A stretch of 64,000 nt of DNA from Scolanthus callimorphus (taxonomy: Eukaryota > Cnidaria > Anthozoa > Actiniaria > Edwardsiidae), in the NCBI GenBank assembly GCA_033964015.1, contig JAWWUD010000102.1, forward strand, positions 248,001-312,000, given 5' to 3'. Positions 1 through 12,083 of the stretch are shown in pieces. Positions within the stretch are counted from its first letter, which is position 1. Each line of letters starts with the position of its first letter. Both the position numbers and the translations under genes were made by a program. Under the pieces are notes generated by a model. That model had not been told where the DNA came from. It saw only the letters and a list, made by a program, of their open reading frames with translations, and made no database searches.

Positions 1-1600
1 CGCGTTCTTCCAGCTCTGATTGACGGCGTAGGAAATAGTGTGCTCGTTACGGTCAATTCCTCCAGGAAATCGCCGTGGACGTTAGATCTCGGGCTTAAAT
101 TTCTAAGAGGAACACTACGGGTCGCTCTCATAAAATTAAATGGCAAACCATCGGTACCACGAAACGCCACAATCTCTCCAATCTCGAACGCAGTACTTTG
201 AATAGCAAGCTCCAACGTCATCTGGATTAACATCAATTAGGGCAGCATCTTCTTCATCCTCTTGAAGGTTCGTCACGAATATGGTCTCTTGATTGTAGCG
301 GCTGCCTGGTGGCATGCTGGCCAATGATTGTGGGTGGTGTTCCATACTTTCTTTTTTGAAAGTCTCTTAGCGATTTCATTGGTCAGGATTTCGTGGCCAT
401 GTGAATTGCTCGAAGCTTTGATTTTTCTGCGTCGAATAGCTTCACAGTACACCCAGGCATCATAGACACGTATCCCCTACAGAATGCCATCTTCCCGACA
501 AGTATTTTCTTGCACAGCAATGTAGCATCCGTGTCCTTCCCGTCCTCTATGTTTACCTTCATTCTGCATAAGTCTTCTGTTGTAAAACAATGTTCGTGAC
601 GTTGCTCGAACATTACCCACGTCGCTTCTGAAGAACTACCAGTGTGATCCCTACCTTCGGTACCAGATGTGTAGGTTGACGACGACTCATCTAGAGTTCG
701 TCGGACACTGACGTTCTGGGATGTACGACAAACTTTATTTCTTCATGTTCATGACATCGGTCTCAGCTTCTTTCCGGTCCATGGTAACTCATTTTCTCAA
801 TTTTGATTTGTCAGCTTGATTTAACGTTTCATTTTTTTATGAAGAGGAAAAACCGTCTTCCTCATGACGAAAACTGACACGAAGTTCATACGAAGTAAAG
901 TCTCAAAGAAAAAAAATCCCCTTTCAAATAAAATAGCCAATTTGAACGCGCGAGCATGCTCATTTTCCTGCCTAAACCGAGACAGGCAACCCACGCCTCA
1001 ACGACGACGGACACACGGACGAACAAACCGGAAGTCCATCAGAAAACAGGTCAATGCATATACACTTTTGTGCTGTTTCCTTTTCTCCTGCATGTAGCTA
1101 TGGGGCTCCGCGGGAGCTCCGCTGAAATGCCCGAAATTGCTGATCCAATACGATGTTTGACATGAATCATGCCTACCTTTGTTCTGCTGTCTCAAGGATT
1201 CTAAATAGTGCTCTCCGTAGCTTTATAGGCGATTACAGTGGAAAACAGTCCACCTTCATAACCTGAGTTTGCTTCTGTCACTTGGTGCAGATTGAAATGT
1301 TTTCAAAAGACTGGAAAAGCAATAGAGTTTCGGCATCACTGTAATTAACTCAAAGCACTCCTGCTCTAACTTTACTGAAGAAACTGCAAACACGACCAGA
1401 TAATCCAGATAATCCACTTGATAATATCGCTTTTGAGTTCTCGAGTGTGGATTTGGTTATTACTTCTATATTTCGAGAAAACAGCCATCATAATCAGTCG
1501 AATTTCCGCGAAAAGAACGAAATGGGACTGAAATGGGACTAGGATTTCTGAGAAGGGGGGTGCGACCCGAGAAAGTTACAAACAGTAAATGCCTGTTTAC
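1..1600. other. No confident gene; weak minus-strand reading frames
   Basis: Short minus-strand open stretches at 136-345 and 383-613 look mildly protein-like but match no family I recognise and have no clear splice signals. They could be a decayed exon or a transposon fragment. Overlapping short frames at 860-1195 lie in low-information sequence and look like chance. Nothing else is supportable up to the repeat cluster that starts near 1.6 kb. Confidence 0.4.
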
Positions 1601-1624
1601 TGAATAAAACAGATGTTTTTATTT

Positions 1625-3960
1625 ATAGAGCTGAGCAATCTCGCTGGGTTGAGAGCCTATTCCAAACACATCAAGTGAAATTTCTGATAAACAAGACAAT
1701 TAAGTAGCTGAGCGATCTCGCTAAGAAACAAGACAAGATTTTTGCATCTGAATTAGCGAATGCACACAAAAATCGAGGAAAATCGAAGAATCGTGGCCAC
1801 AACTCAAAATCTAAACTACCCGTTTTTTACGTTTATAGGAAGATTTTAGTGAGATTAAAAAGGCTATGGGGTTTATTTTTATAATCAGATTGAATTTTGC
1901 GAGAAAATTGAGATTTTCGGTTTCGACGGTTTGAGGCCTCAAATTAGGGCAAAATTCATTGATCTACAAAACTGCTTCGCCAAATAAACTCTTTACGGAG
2001 GATTTGATACTTAATTCAGCAAAACCGAATAGTTGACAGTATCTAAGAAGGAATTCCAGATTAAATAGGGATTTCGTGACAGTGTTCAAGAGATTCTTTA
2101 GCGGGCACTTGACAACAAGGTGATTTACTGGCAAAATTAAACTCGAATTCTACATAAGGGGCAATCATTCTTCAAATAGCCCCAAAATCTGGTTTTGAGC
2201 TCTAGAGATGTCATATTTCAACATTTCAGGTATGATCAAATAGTCATTCTGTCTATTTGGGCAGCTCGAACAGTCGTCGCCCTACATATAAAAAGCCTGG
2301 CTCGGTGAATTCGCGAACCCCGGGAATTGATTTACCGAAAGTATTAATGCACCCAAGAAGCAGATTTTTGGTCGGAAATCCAACTCTTTATCAAGGTAAG
2401 CCTGACTTTTGAGCAAATACGGTCGAAAGTAATACATATCGTCCCATTTCTGGCCGATCGATGTCTTTGTTTACGCTGATAAAGTAATTTGATCGGGGTC
2501 AACTAAACTATCGAAGGAGCAAATAACAGGAAATTGACCAAATTGGTCGACCTAGTCTGAGGCGCTCGCTCAAAAACCATGTTGATCATACCTGAAATGT
2601 TGAAATATGACATCTCTAGAGCTCAAAACCAGATTTTGGGGTTATTTGAAGAATGGCCCCTTATGTAGAATTCGAGTTTAATTTTGCCAGTAAATCACCT
2701 TGTTGTCAAGTGCCCGCTGAAGAATCTCTTGAACACTGTCACGAAATCCGTATTTAATCCGGAAATCCTTCTTAGATTACTGTCAACTATTCGGTTTTGC
2801 TGAATTTAGTATTAAATCATCCGTAAAGAGTTTATTTGGCCGTCGCGAAGCAGTTTTGTAGATCAATGAATTTTGCCCTAATTTGAGGCCTCAAACCGTC
2901 GAAACCGAAAATCTCAATTTTCTCGCAAAATTCAATCTGATTATAAAAATAAACCCAATAGCCTTTTTAATCTCACCAAAATCTTCCTATAAACGTAAAA
3001 TACGGGTAGTTTAGATTTTGAGTTGTGGCCGCACCTTGCTCGATTTTTGTGTGCATTCGCTCTTAAGAGCTAAGGAAACTTCGCTAGGCTCTATAAGCCA
3101 ATGTCAAACAGATAATTATTAAGAGCTGAGCAAACTCGACAAACAGATAAATGAAAACGAATGAAAAATCTAATAAAAAGACATAAGGAGCTGACCAATC
3201 TCGCTGGGCTGAGAGCCCAAGCCAAACACATCAAGTGAAAACACATTTTTAGTAGCTGAGCAAACTCGCTGGGCTCTATAAACCCATGCCAAAGACGCAT
3301 TGCAGTAGCTGAGCGATCTCGCTGGGCTAAAAGCCCCTGCGAAACACATAATGAAAACCTGAATGAAAAATATGATTAACATGACAATTTAGTAGCTGAG
3401 CAATCTCGCTGGGCTCTATCAACCCATGCCAAACAGACATTAAAGTAGCTGAGCAATCTCGCTGTGAGCCCATGCCAAACACATAAATGAAAACTTAAAT
3501 GGAAAAAATCTGATGCCAAGACATTAAGTAGCTGAGCAATCTCGCTGGGCTAAGCGCCCATGCCAAACAGACATTTTAGTAGCTGAGCAAACTCGCTGGG
3601 CTCTATAAACCCATGCCAAACAGACATTTTAGTAGCTGAGCAATCTCGCTGGGCTGAGCGCCTCTGCCAAACACATAAATGAAAACGTGAATGAAAAATC
3701 TGATAAACAAGACATTTTAGTAGCTGAGCAAAGTCGCTGGGCTACACCCATGCCAAACAGACATTTTAGTAGCTGAGCAATCTCGCTGGGCTGAGAGCCC
3801 CTGCCAAACACATAAATGAAAAACCTGATAAACAAGACATTTTAGTAGCTGAGCAAACTCGCTGGGCTCTAAAAATCCATGCCAAAGAGACATTAAGTAG
3901 CTGAGCAATCTCGCTGGGCGGAGAGCCCCTGCCAAACACATAGATATTATAGCAAAATAC
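1625..3960. repeat. Minisatellite with a 'gtagctgagcaatctcgctgggct' type core
   Basis: Tandem units are seen at about 1625-1740 and again from about 3120 to 3950. Each starts with a variant of gtagctgagcaa(t)ctcgct followed by gggct. Two unit types roughly alternate: a short one of about 52 bp ending in 'ccatgccaaacagacattt', and a longer one of about 85 bp carrying 'ccaaacacataaatgaaaa' and 'ctgataaacaagacatt'. The left and right blocks are separated by the foldback element at 1755-3061, which appears to have inserted into the array. The minus-strand reading frames through it (3091-4049) only reflect the repeat period and are not genes. Confidence 0.85.
1755..3061. mobile_element. Foldback element with arms of about 480 bp
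   Basis: The left arm (about 1755-2239) and right arm (about 2582-3061) are near-identical reverse complements with scattered mismatches and small indels. They enclose a loop of about 340 bp (2240-2581). The outer ends read agcgaatgcacac and its complement. There is no coding capacity in arms or loop. It sits inside a minisatellite. Superfamily is unknown; a non-autonomous DNA transposon or foldback element is the simplest reading. Confidence 0.75.
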
Positions 3961-4110
3961 AGGTACATGAGTCTAAATGAGACTGAATTAAACAAGGGAA
4001 CTAGATACGAACTAAATTGAAGAAGCTGCCAAACTGAATGAAGGTGCAACTATAAAACGCGTCAATCGATAAATTTATAACAAGATACAGGTACATGAGT
4101 CTAAACGAGA

Positions 4111-4149
4111 CTGTAATAATACCTGTAATAATACCTGTAATAATACCTG
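4111..4149. repeat. 12-bp microsatellite (tgtaataatacc)x3
   Basis: Three consecutive copies of tgtaataatacc start just after 'gagac'. Short and unremarkable. Confidence 0.8.
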
Positions 4150-5212
4150 ACGGAGCTCCAACACGTAGTGGCGAACCAAGCTTGAAAAAAACAAATTGCA
4201 GACGACACCAACGAAAAAAAGGAGACTTGTAAGTGCTGTAGGCGGGAGAAATGAGTGGAGACGACGAGGAACGTTGACTTCAATTGTATAATTGCGAAGA
4301 CTTGTGAAGAGCAGAGTGTAAACTCGAGTCGACCAGAGAACGACTTGCCGGGCTAGAGTTCTAAAACCAACTGACTATGCTAATCAGTTGATATCTTATA
4401 TAAGCACTGTTGGGGGCCAGTGAGAATAGGGGTAACAGGGAGTTCGGTTGCGTTTTAGTCACGCCATGTCACGCAGATAGCCCGTATGGTCCCGCAACTC
4501 GAGAGTCCCGTTGGATGGATGACTTCAGCATAAATTATGCTAATATCGTGCTAACGTAGGAGTGAGCGAGCGAGTGAGTGACATCGAGTTCCCACGATAA
4601 CTCTTTGGCTGTTGCTACGCAACTAGCCACGAGTTGATAAAGGGACTTTGGAATTCCACTTTAATTTCTTCGTACATTGTTTGCATCGGTCTGCACTTAC
4701 TGTACAAGGAGAAACCATCAATGCTAACGACGGTGGCAGGTAATAACCAGGCCTCAACCAGGACAATCGTGTTATCGTGTTACCCGATAATCCCTCAATA
4801 TTCGAACTGCAAAACGGAAAAATACTCTTGTCGATTGACATATTACGAAAACACTAAACAGAAATGTCAATCTAGATCCGGGTCCGTTGAAATGGCCAGA
4901 AAAAAAACTAACACTAATATTCTGTTCTTTTGTCTGTTTTCTTAGCACAACCGAGCTGGAAAGGCTGTTTAGACATATAGTAGCTAATGTCCTCTATTTT
5001 TCATGTAAGTCTTCTTGTATTACTATCATAAACTGAGTAAAGTCCTAATGTAGGAAAACAATTGCTTATTTTTCCCCAGTCCTCTCCTCCCTCTCCCTAA
5101 AAAAACTACCTTTCATATGTGCAAAACCCGCCATGGAGAGAAGAGCATGGTTTTTCTGATATTACACAATTATGTAACAATAAAATAATAACAAGCTAGA
5201 GATTAATTTGGG
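4150..5212. other. No gene seen
   Basis: This stretch has only short open frames with no family resemblance (for example plus strand 4634-4945). No terminal repeats or splice-bounded exon could be defined. Confidence 0.5.
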
Positions 5213-5215
5213 CTA

Positions 5216-7016
5216 GATTTATCTATATATTAATACCGTAAGGAAAATCGTGCCCAACATTCACCTTGGGCAAAGTTCTAATTCAAGCGATTTCTTAAGC
5301 GAGGGACAAAGCCGCCATCGCCTCCATGTTGAAAATCTCCCACAGAAACTAAATAGAACTCAGTTCGCGCAGCGGAAAGCACCAAAGACATTGAAACCTA
5401 AATGGTTGTCTTCATTGAAGTTTCAACAAACGTACACACTACCTTGCTTCCCTCGGAGCACGCGCTAAGTCATGCTAAGTCGAAATGACACATTTCCAAA
5501 ACAACGTCCGTGAAAGTCATGAATAATAATCTCTAAGTATAAATCCTGACGGCTCTATCACAAAACGAAGGACACAAGTGACAAAAGTGTTCTATTTCTT
5601 AACTGGGACCCGAACCTGGTGGAACTTCTCAGACTTTACTACAACTCATTCTTGGCGGAATCTTGTGAGGACCCCTACCAGTGAGTTTGGGAGATCTGGA
5701 CCTGTGTGCAGTACGCCATTTAGTGCGACTCCCTTAAATTTAGGACAACATACGGATACTATAGCAGATATAGCCAATCAAGTAATTGGGAACAACAAAT
5801 TTATATCCGTATATATGTTTACCGCGCGCCGTTAATATTTTATTGATTTTTCAATATTTCCGATTGGCGATTTTTTTTTCATTCAACTATGCGTTTCTGT
5901 ATCCTGTGGGGTGAACAATGGTTCCTGTGACGCATGAAGAAGACATAGAACAAAGACCACGAAGAAGACAAAGAAAGAAGAACAAAGACCTTCTTTGTTG
6001 TAGTTTCTATGTCTTCTTCATGCGTCATGGGAACCATTGTTCTTAAGAACTTCTCACCCAAGATGCATCGCGCATAGTTGAACGAAAAAAAAAAAACGCC
6101 AATCGAAAGTATTCAAAAATCAATAAAATATTAACGGCGCGCGTAAAGCACATTTTTGTTTCGCTACTGTTCCCTTGGATAATGGATCTTTTTGATGAAA
6201 TGTAGTTGACTTCTGCCTTTAGTGGCACTTTAAAGGATGCATTCTTTAGTTTGATCTTCCATTCTCGTGGAATGGCATCGTAAATACTTCTCAAGCGGAA
6301 AGACTCAAGTGGGGTTTAAATTATGCTTGCTTTGGTAAGCTTACGCGGCCTGACTCATCAAATAAATCTGCAACTCTGTTTTTCCCTGTGACGAAATTTG
6401 AAAGCTGTACACCGATTTACCATATACGGATATAAATTTGTTGTTCCAAATTACTTGATTGGCTATATCTGCTATAGTATCCGTATGTTGTCCTAAATTT
6501 AAGGGAGTCGCACTAAATGGCGTACTGCACACAGGTCGAGATCTCCTAAACTCACTGGTAGGGGTCCTCACAAGATTCCGCCAAGAACGAGTTGTAGTAA
6601 AGTCTGAGAAGCTCCACCAGGTTCGGGTCCCAGTTAAGAAATAGAACACATTTGTCACTTGTGTCCTTCGTTTTGCGATAGAGCCGTCAGGATTTATACT
6701 TAGAGAATATTATTCATGACTTTCACGGACGTTGTTTTGGAAATGTGGCATTTCGACTTAGCATGACTTAGCGCGTGCTCCGAGGGAAGCAAGGTAGTGT
6801 GTACGTTTGTTGAAACTTCAATGAAGACAACCATTTAGGTTTCAATGTCTTTGGTGCTTTCGGCTGCGCGAACTGAGTTCTATTTAGTTTCTGTGGGAGA
6901 TTTTCAACATGGAGGCGATGGCGGCTTTGTCCCTCGCTTAAGAAATCGCTTGAATTAGAACTTTGCCCAAGGTGAATGTTGGGCACGATTTTCCTTACGG
7001 TATTAATATATAGATA
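5216..7016. mobile_element. Large composite inverted repeat
   Basis: Left arm 5222-5808 is matched in reverse complement by about 6432-7016. An inner pair, about 5815-5895 and 6065-6148, continues the inversion. The centre (about 5917-6046) is a further palindrome around 'gcatgaagaagacatagaa'. The right arm has about 280 bp inserted between its inner and outer parts (about 6149-6431). The matching short open frames on opposite strands (5250-5835 plus, 6341-6986 minus) are the same non-coding sequence read twice. No transposase is seen. Confidence 0.75.
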
Positions 7017-7131
7017 AATTATGCTTGCTTTGGTAAGCTTACGCGGCCTGACTCATCAAATAAATCTGCAACTCTGTTTTTCCCTGTGACGAAATTTGAA
7101 AGCTGTACACCGATTTACCATATACGGATTA
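6319..7131 (+). repeat. 113-bp direct repeat pair flanking one inverted-repeat arm
   Basis: The segment at about 6319-6431, beginning ttatgcttgctttggtaagc and ending near ccatatacgga, recurs in the same orientation at about 7018-7131. The two copies bracket exactly the outer part of the right arm (6432-7016), so that arm segment looks inserted into, or duplicated with, this sequence. Confidence 0.75.
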
Positions 7132-7159
7132 CCATATGCGAGCTTGGTAAATACATTGC

Positions 7160-7800
7160 ACTCCGAACCCGTAATCATTGTTTCCAACGGTAATACAATT
7201 CTTTTAGATGATACTACTTCACAAGAATTATATAGTTGTTTCGTATCTAAATTAGTCGTCCCGCCAACAGCCAAGAACTTCTATACAAATTATTTTTGCG
7301 GCAACAACTTTGGACTGGAAAACTATTTACTTAATCCCCTTCCGTTGTTCTCTAGAAACAAAACTACGCAAGTTTCAGTTTAAAATCCTACATCGCATAA
7401 TTTTCACGAACGCAAAATTATACAAAATCAGCAAAGTGCAATCCTCCCTCTGCTCATTCTGCCATAACGCAGATGAAACTCTGGAACACTGATTTTTTCA
7501 GTGTTATCATGTCAAATCCTTCTGGCGCGAACTAGAGATATTTTTAGATAAATACCATATTTATAGCGAACATTTATGTGAACTGGATGTTATCCTGGGA
7601 CTCTTCGAAACAAATGTTGATTTCATTTTATTGAATCATATCATAATTTTGGCAAAGTTTTCGATTTATTCAGGCAAGCTAAAAAATATCAAACCCAATT
7701 TCGATGTGTTTTTTACAGAAGCTAAAATCAATTTACAGAGTAGAACTTGCCATTGCAAGAGAGAAGGATATGGAATTATAGGCTCTCTGTAATTTATTTT
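7160..7800 (+). pseudogene. L1-like LINE ORF2 C-terminal fragment
   Basis: A plus-strand 3' fragment of an L1-like LINE. A first frame (about 7160-7310) resembles the segment before the terminal region in the full-length element at 58-63 kb (a 'L..TS..LY..FV...PPTA' pattern). A frameshift near 7300 then leads to 7310-7760. That part carries the C-terminal cysteine cluster seen in this clade (SLCSFCHN then ETLEH, with a stop codon just after ETLEH) and the hydrophobic 'NHIIILAKF' stretch. It ends in an (attt)n-rich tract at about 7860-7910. RT and endonuclease regions are absent, so it is dead. Confidence 0.75.
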
Positions 7801-7859
7801 TTCTTCTTCGTGCTTCTTGGGGAAACCCTGTTTCTGTTTGTTTTTGCTGTTGTTGGTAT

Positions 7860-7912
7860 TATTCATTTCATTTCATTTCATTTTATTTTACTTTATTTTA
7901 TTTTATTTTTTT
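7860..7912 (+). repeat. ATTTC/ATTTT simple repeat
   Basis: Consecutive attt(c/t) units lie directly after the LINE 3' fragment. They may be that LINE's 3' tail or a microsatellite grown from it. Confidence 0.7.
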
Positions 7913-7964
7913 GGGGGATGATATGTTAATGTGTGGGGAAGGGGGAGGAAAGGGGGGGCTAACA

Positions 7965-9400
7965 TAACTCTGACATAACCTGTTTGGCTGGTGCCGATAA
8001 TAGACGGTAAAAATTTTTCTATCCTGATGGCAATTGCCTTTGCTGCTATTTTGTAATCGACATTTAGGAGTGAAATAGGAAGCCAAATTTATGATAAAGG
8101 AGTGTTTTTTGCTTTTTTTCGGGATAAGCGATATTATTCCGCGTGTTTGACTAATAGACAGTCGCCCTTTTGAGAGCGCACGGTTAAAACAGCGTACCAC
8201 ATACATTTTGACCTCCTCCCAAAAGTACCTAGAGAACTTCATTGTGAGACCATCATGCCCGGTGTTTTTTTTTGCTTTAAACTTTTTCAAGGCCGCGAAG
8301 CATTCTTTTTCGGTTAACGCCCCTTCGCAAAGTTGTGCTTGTTTTTCGGTGATCGTGGTTACCGCTTCCATATTTTCAAGAAAATCTTTTCGTTTTTCTT
8401 CATTGCCTGACGTGTATAATTTTTCAAAAAATGTTTCTGCGCATTCATTATTTCTGACGGGCCTTCTATCAGTTTATTGTTTATCTCTAACTTGGTAATA
8501 TGTTTACGGTTGTAGCTTCGCTTTTCTAATCCCAAAAAATATTTTGAGTTCCGTTCTCCTTTTTCGACCCAGCGCGCTTTGCTCCTTAATATCACTCCTT
8601 TAATTCGCAAGTCTAAAATTAAATTCAGTTTACATTGCGTTTCATCAAATTTAACCGCGAGGTCAGCCTCTTCCTTTTTGTCATCTGTCTGTTCCATTCT
8701 TGTCTTCAAATAATTTAGATCTGCTTGTAATTTTTTTTCTTCGCTATTTTTTTTTGCATTTTGTATGGAAAAACGGCTACAGAAACTTCTAATTTCCACT
8801 TTCATTAGATCCCAATATGGTCGATCATCTGTGACTTCTTTCTACTTTTCTCGAATCTCTTTGAAGTGCGAACGCATGTTGTTTGTAAACGATTAATCTT
8901 TTACAAGCGAAGAGTTAAACTTCCAGAAACCACGGCCTCTTCTTGGTTTGAATTTTTCACTTTTTAAATGCAAGGTAATAGCCGAATGATCGGAGAACGG
9001 GTCGTACAGAATCTGACAGTCATCGGTAGCGCTTGATAAATGCATTGAAATTAAGAAATAATCCACGGATGCTTTTCTCGCCAAATGTTTGTAAGATGAA
9101 ATTGTGTAATTAATTTGTTTATTCCTAAAATCACCCGTGACTTTTTTTCGACCGGACTGCCGCCTTTTTATCCTTTTTGAAGAGTGCGCAGTTCCATTCT
9201 CCTGCAATAACCATGTTTTCTTCCGGGAAACTTGTCAAACAATTCGCAAGTTGTTCTAGTAGCACTAATTGTTCTTTTTGTTTATTGGGCATGTACACAT
9301 TGCAAAATGTAAAAGGCTCATCAACGATTTTTGCTCGAAGCGCACGGGTTTACGGCACGGCAATTAAAACAGCTTTATTTACTGCCTTTCGAGTGTACGA
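7965..9400 (-). pseudogene. L1-like LINE ORF2 fragment: endonuclease end to RT start
   Basis: Read on the minus strand from about 9400 down. An AP-endonuclease-like part comes first, with 'VIAGEWN' in place of the usual GGDWN and 'PFSDHSAI' as the SDH motif (8893-9207 plus upstream frame). A linker follows at 8359-8805, then the RT start with 'GHDGL' and 'GIISLIPKK' (7898-8371). A frameshift near 8090 shifts the frame before the sequence stops matching at about 7965. The RT catalytic motifs are missing, so it is non-functional. The strand is opposite to the LINE fragments on both sides. Confidence 0.8.
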
Positions 9401-9499
9401 GAGAGACACAGTTGAGCTTGTTTCAATTCAAAATCAATCACCACATTTTACCAACCAACGAATATTTATTCAAAGCTTAAATCGCGGAAACTGATAAAT

Positions 9500-9835
9500 G
9501 ACCCTATTGTTCGAGAATACAAACTATAGAACATTGGCTCTTTTCATGTGCTAGTACCGTTGCCTTTTGGAATCTTTTTAAAACATGGTGGGGAAATTAC
9601 ACAAAAGAAGCTTTACACCTAGATTTAGCATTGTCCCTTTATGGTAAACGCGATGCCTCATCAAACAGTAAAATTCTCAATCTAGCCCTTATAGTCGCCA
9701 GATACAAGACAAGCTTCCTAATTTTCAATGCTTCCTCATCCTTCTGAAAGAAAAATACACCAGAAAAAGAACAAGAATGTGCCAGAGCCGTAAATAAATT
9801 AGGTGCCCTCAAAACAAAATAGTTAACTTTAAGCG
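9500..9835 (+). pseudogene. L1-like LINE C-terminal fragment (TIEHWLFSC)
   Basis: The plus-strand frame contains 'TIEHWLFSC', then 'VAFWNLFKTWW' and 'NLALIVARYK', the layout of the C-terminal region of L1-like ORF2 proteins (compare 50.3 and 62.7 kb). It begins right next to the 5' end of the minus-strand LINE fragment at 7965-9400, giving the opposed arrangement expected of a 5'-inverted LINE insertion. An in-frame stop breaks the frame near 9740. Confidence 0.6.
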
Positions 9836-9984
9836 GTTGGCTATCTAAATATTAACAGAACTCGTTTGTATTAGAATTTTGATTTTGCTTTTTCCCCATC
9901 TTCTGTTTCATGATTATTTGTATGTAATTATACGTATGTAATTATTTATATGTTATTATTTGTAATATATGTATGTGTTGCAGG

Positions 9985-11850
9985 TTGAAATGAATGTCAG
10001 TTAGAAATGATTTTGAACTAGGTCAAATTCAATCTAAACTAGGTGACTTTGAAAAGTCCAAAGAGAAAAGTTGGTTAGGGTTTGGATAAGAAAAGAGGAT
10101 TGCATTTAGTTTCCTTTGAACACTAAAATCAGGATAACCCTCGTTTTACAATGGTTAGGGTTTGTTTTTTAATGTGGTTTGCATTTAGTGATAATTACAT
10201 TCATATATCACATGTGAGTCTTAAGATTAATTCTGGGCCCTCTACCCAATCTTAAGGTAAGATGGATAGTTTCTGGAAACACAAAATACAATGGAGTAAA
10301 AATGCGTGTGGTAGGGGTACAAGTATCTGAAATTGCCCATTACTAGTTAGTTTGAGGGTCATGGAATTAGAACCACACTGTAAGGAGGGGCTGTAATTTT
10401 GAAGCCAAAATCAGGGGACTTAAAATTAATGTTGTATCCATGGGAAACTTAGCAGCCCTGCCCCCATTAAAATAATGACCACTCGCTTATGGTAATCCGA
10501 ATCATTTAAAGGAGATCTGCCTTACAATATAGGCACTAGCCGGATTACTCTGCACTGTCCTCCATCCATTTATGGATAAAATTACTCTAGAGTACCTGTC
10601 AAAGGCTATTGGCACAAGATTAGATACAACTCCCAACTTTATAATGAAATATGTCTTATTATTTCCTCGGCCGCTTGCAAGGAACCTGGAGGATTTGTAC
10701 TCTGGAAGGCATCTCTTATAGAATGTTGCTGCTCGATTGTTAATTGCCTTTTCCAGTAGCTGTAGTCATCAGAGTAGCAAATGAGAATTTCCTCGCCAGC
10801 CTTTATTTTCAGTTCACCCTTTTCTTCACAAGCCCAGAAAACATCTCACCAGCCAATATAAAGGGTGCTCTTTGGGGCAAAAATATTATCCTAACAAGGA
10901 CATCATCAGAGAACAGGAACGCTATACAATTTTTTTCAAATTTTATACCCATTTCTGACTGCCAGCCCTCTTTCCTGGAATTCTGACTACACCCCCAGAC
11001 TAGTGGAGAATATGTTACATGCACATGTGCCACATGATGATGCTGCAAGCTGCACTGAAAAATAAAATATGATTTCCCACTTTGCTGTCATAAATGGAAG
11101 AAACATTGCTCTTGAGTTCTGGGCTGTCCTAAAAAGTGTTCGCTGCTTAAAATGAAAATTATCTTCGAGCAGTTTGTATGTACCTGGACAATCTTGCCAA
11201 GTGAAATTGGATCTACCCTGCCATCAATGTCTACTGGTTGCCCTTGGAAAGTGTGGGTTAACACATAATCGCCCGCATCTCCTCCATCTTGGCGAGGTGT
11301 CCAAGGGGCAAGCAGGCATAAGACGTTATGAACATTACCTCTTGGATGTCACGGATTGCGAACAGTCCCATACCCGTAGACTGCCCTCCAAAGCCAACAA
11401 CCAAGGAAGGGCGAACTTGTAAGAAGGCCTCGCCTTTCTTTAATACGAGTAATTGTTAGGGCCGCCAGATCTGAAACAATAGTGAAAAGTGTCTTTTGGA
11501 CATGAAATTTGATTGCAGAGCAGTGGTTATTTTGGTTCCTTTGGTTGATTCAGGATTGCGAACCAGTCAAAAAAGGATAATTGGTAAGAATGCTTTCATA
11601 TACCTTGTTTAAATGGTAAACAAAAAGAGGTGCTGCGCAGCGTTTGTGTTACAGCATGACTTTAAAATGTTAGTTTAAACGCTGTAGGTCGTATAAATGG
11701 TAAGAGCGAAGAATGAATGGCATTCCAGTAATTTCAGAGCTGCTTTTAAGGTGACTCATGCGAAAGTCAGAGCACATTTCGCAAAAATATATTTTCGTCT
11801 ACAACTTTAAAAATATGCTCGCTATGAACTTCAATCTTTGAGAATATAAG
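9985..11850. other. No gene seen
   Basis: Unique-looking AT-rich sequence. Two near-repeats of 'ggttagggtttg' with 'ttgcatttagt' downstream lie at about 10074-10195. Short open frames (10744-10986, 11174-11422) match nothing I recognise and lack clear splice context. Confidence 0.4.
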
Positions 11851-11854
11851 CAGG

Positions 11855-12083
11855 TGGGTCATTCCACAGTAGAGATGTAGACTCCGTGACAGCCATATAT
11901 GGCCATGCAATTCTAAAACCTTTTAGATTGCATTAACCTCATTAAGGAAGTTTATAGTAATGACACCCCTCTACCCTTCTAAAGTACTTTCATTTTGGTT
12001 GAGTCATTTATTTTAATTTTGTCACATCTCAAACCTTTCCTAATGTAGACTCCGTGACGTACGGTTTACTGTGGAATGACCCA
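11855..12083. mobile_element. MITE with 17-bp perfect TIRs
   Basis: TGGGTCATTCCACAGTA at 11855-11871 is the exact reverse complement of 12067-12083. The subterminal motif tgtagactccgtgac occurs near both ends in the same orientation rather than inverted. The interior is AT-rich and non-coding. Superfamily is unassigned. Confidence 0.8.

Noticed and set aside
3091..4049. Minus-strand repeat protein
   Set aside because: The frames follow the minisatellite period and change frame between units.
5250..6986. Pair of related small genes on opposite strands
   Set aside because: They are one non-coding sequence present as an inverted repeat.
7160..7912. 3' half of the minus-strand LINE at 7965-9400
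   Set aside because: The two face each other with their 3' sides together, which is not the order produced by 5' inversion.
10070..10170. Telomere-like ttaggg sequence
   Set aside because: Only isolated ggttagggtt words occur, with no tandem array.
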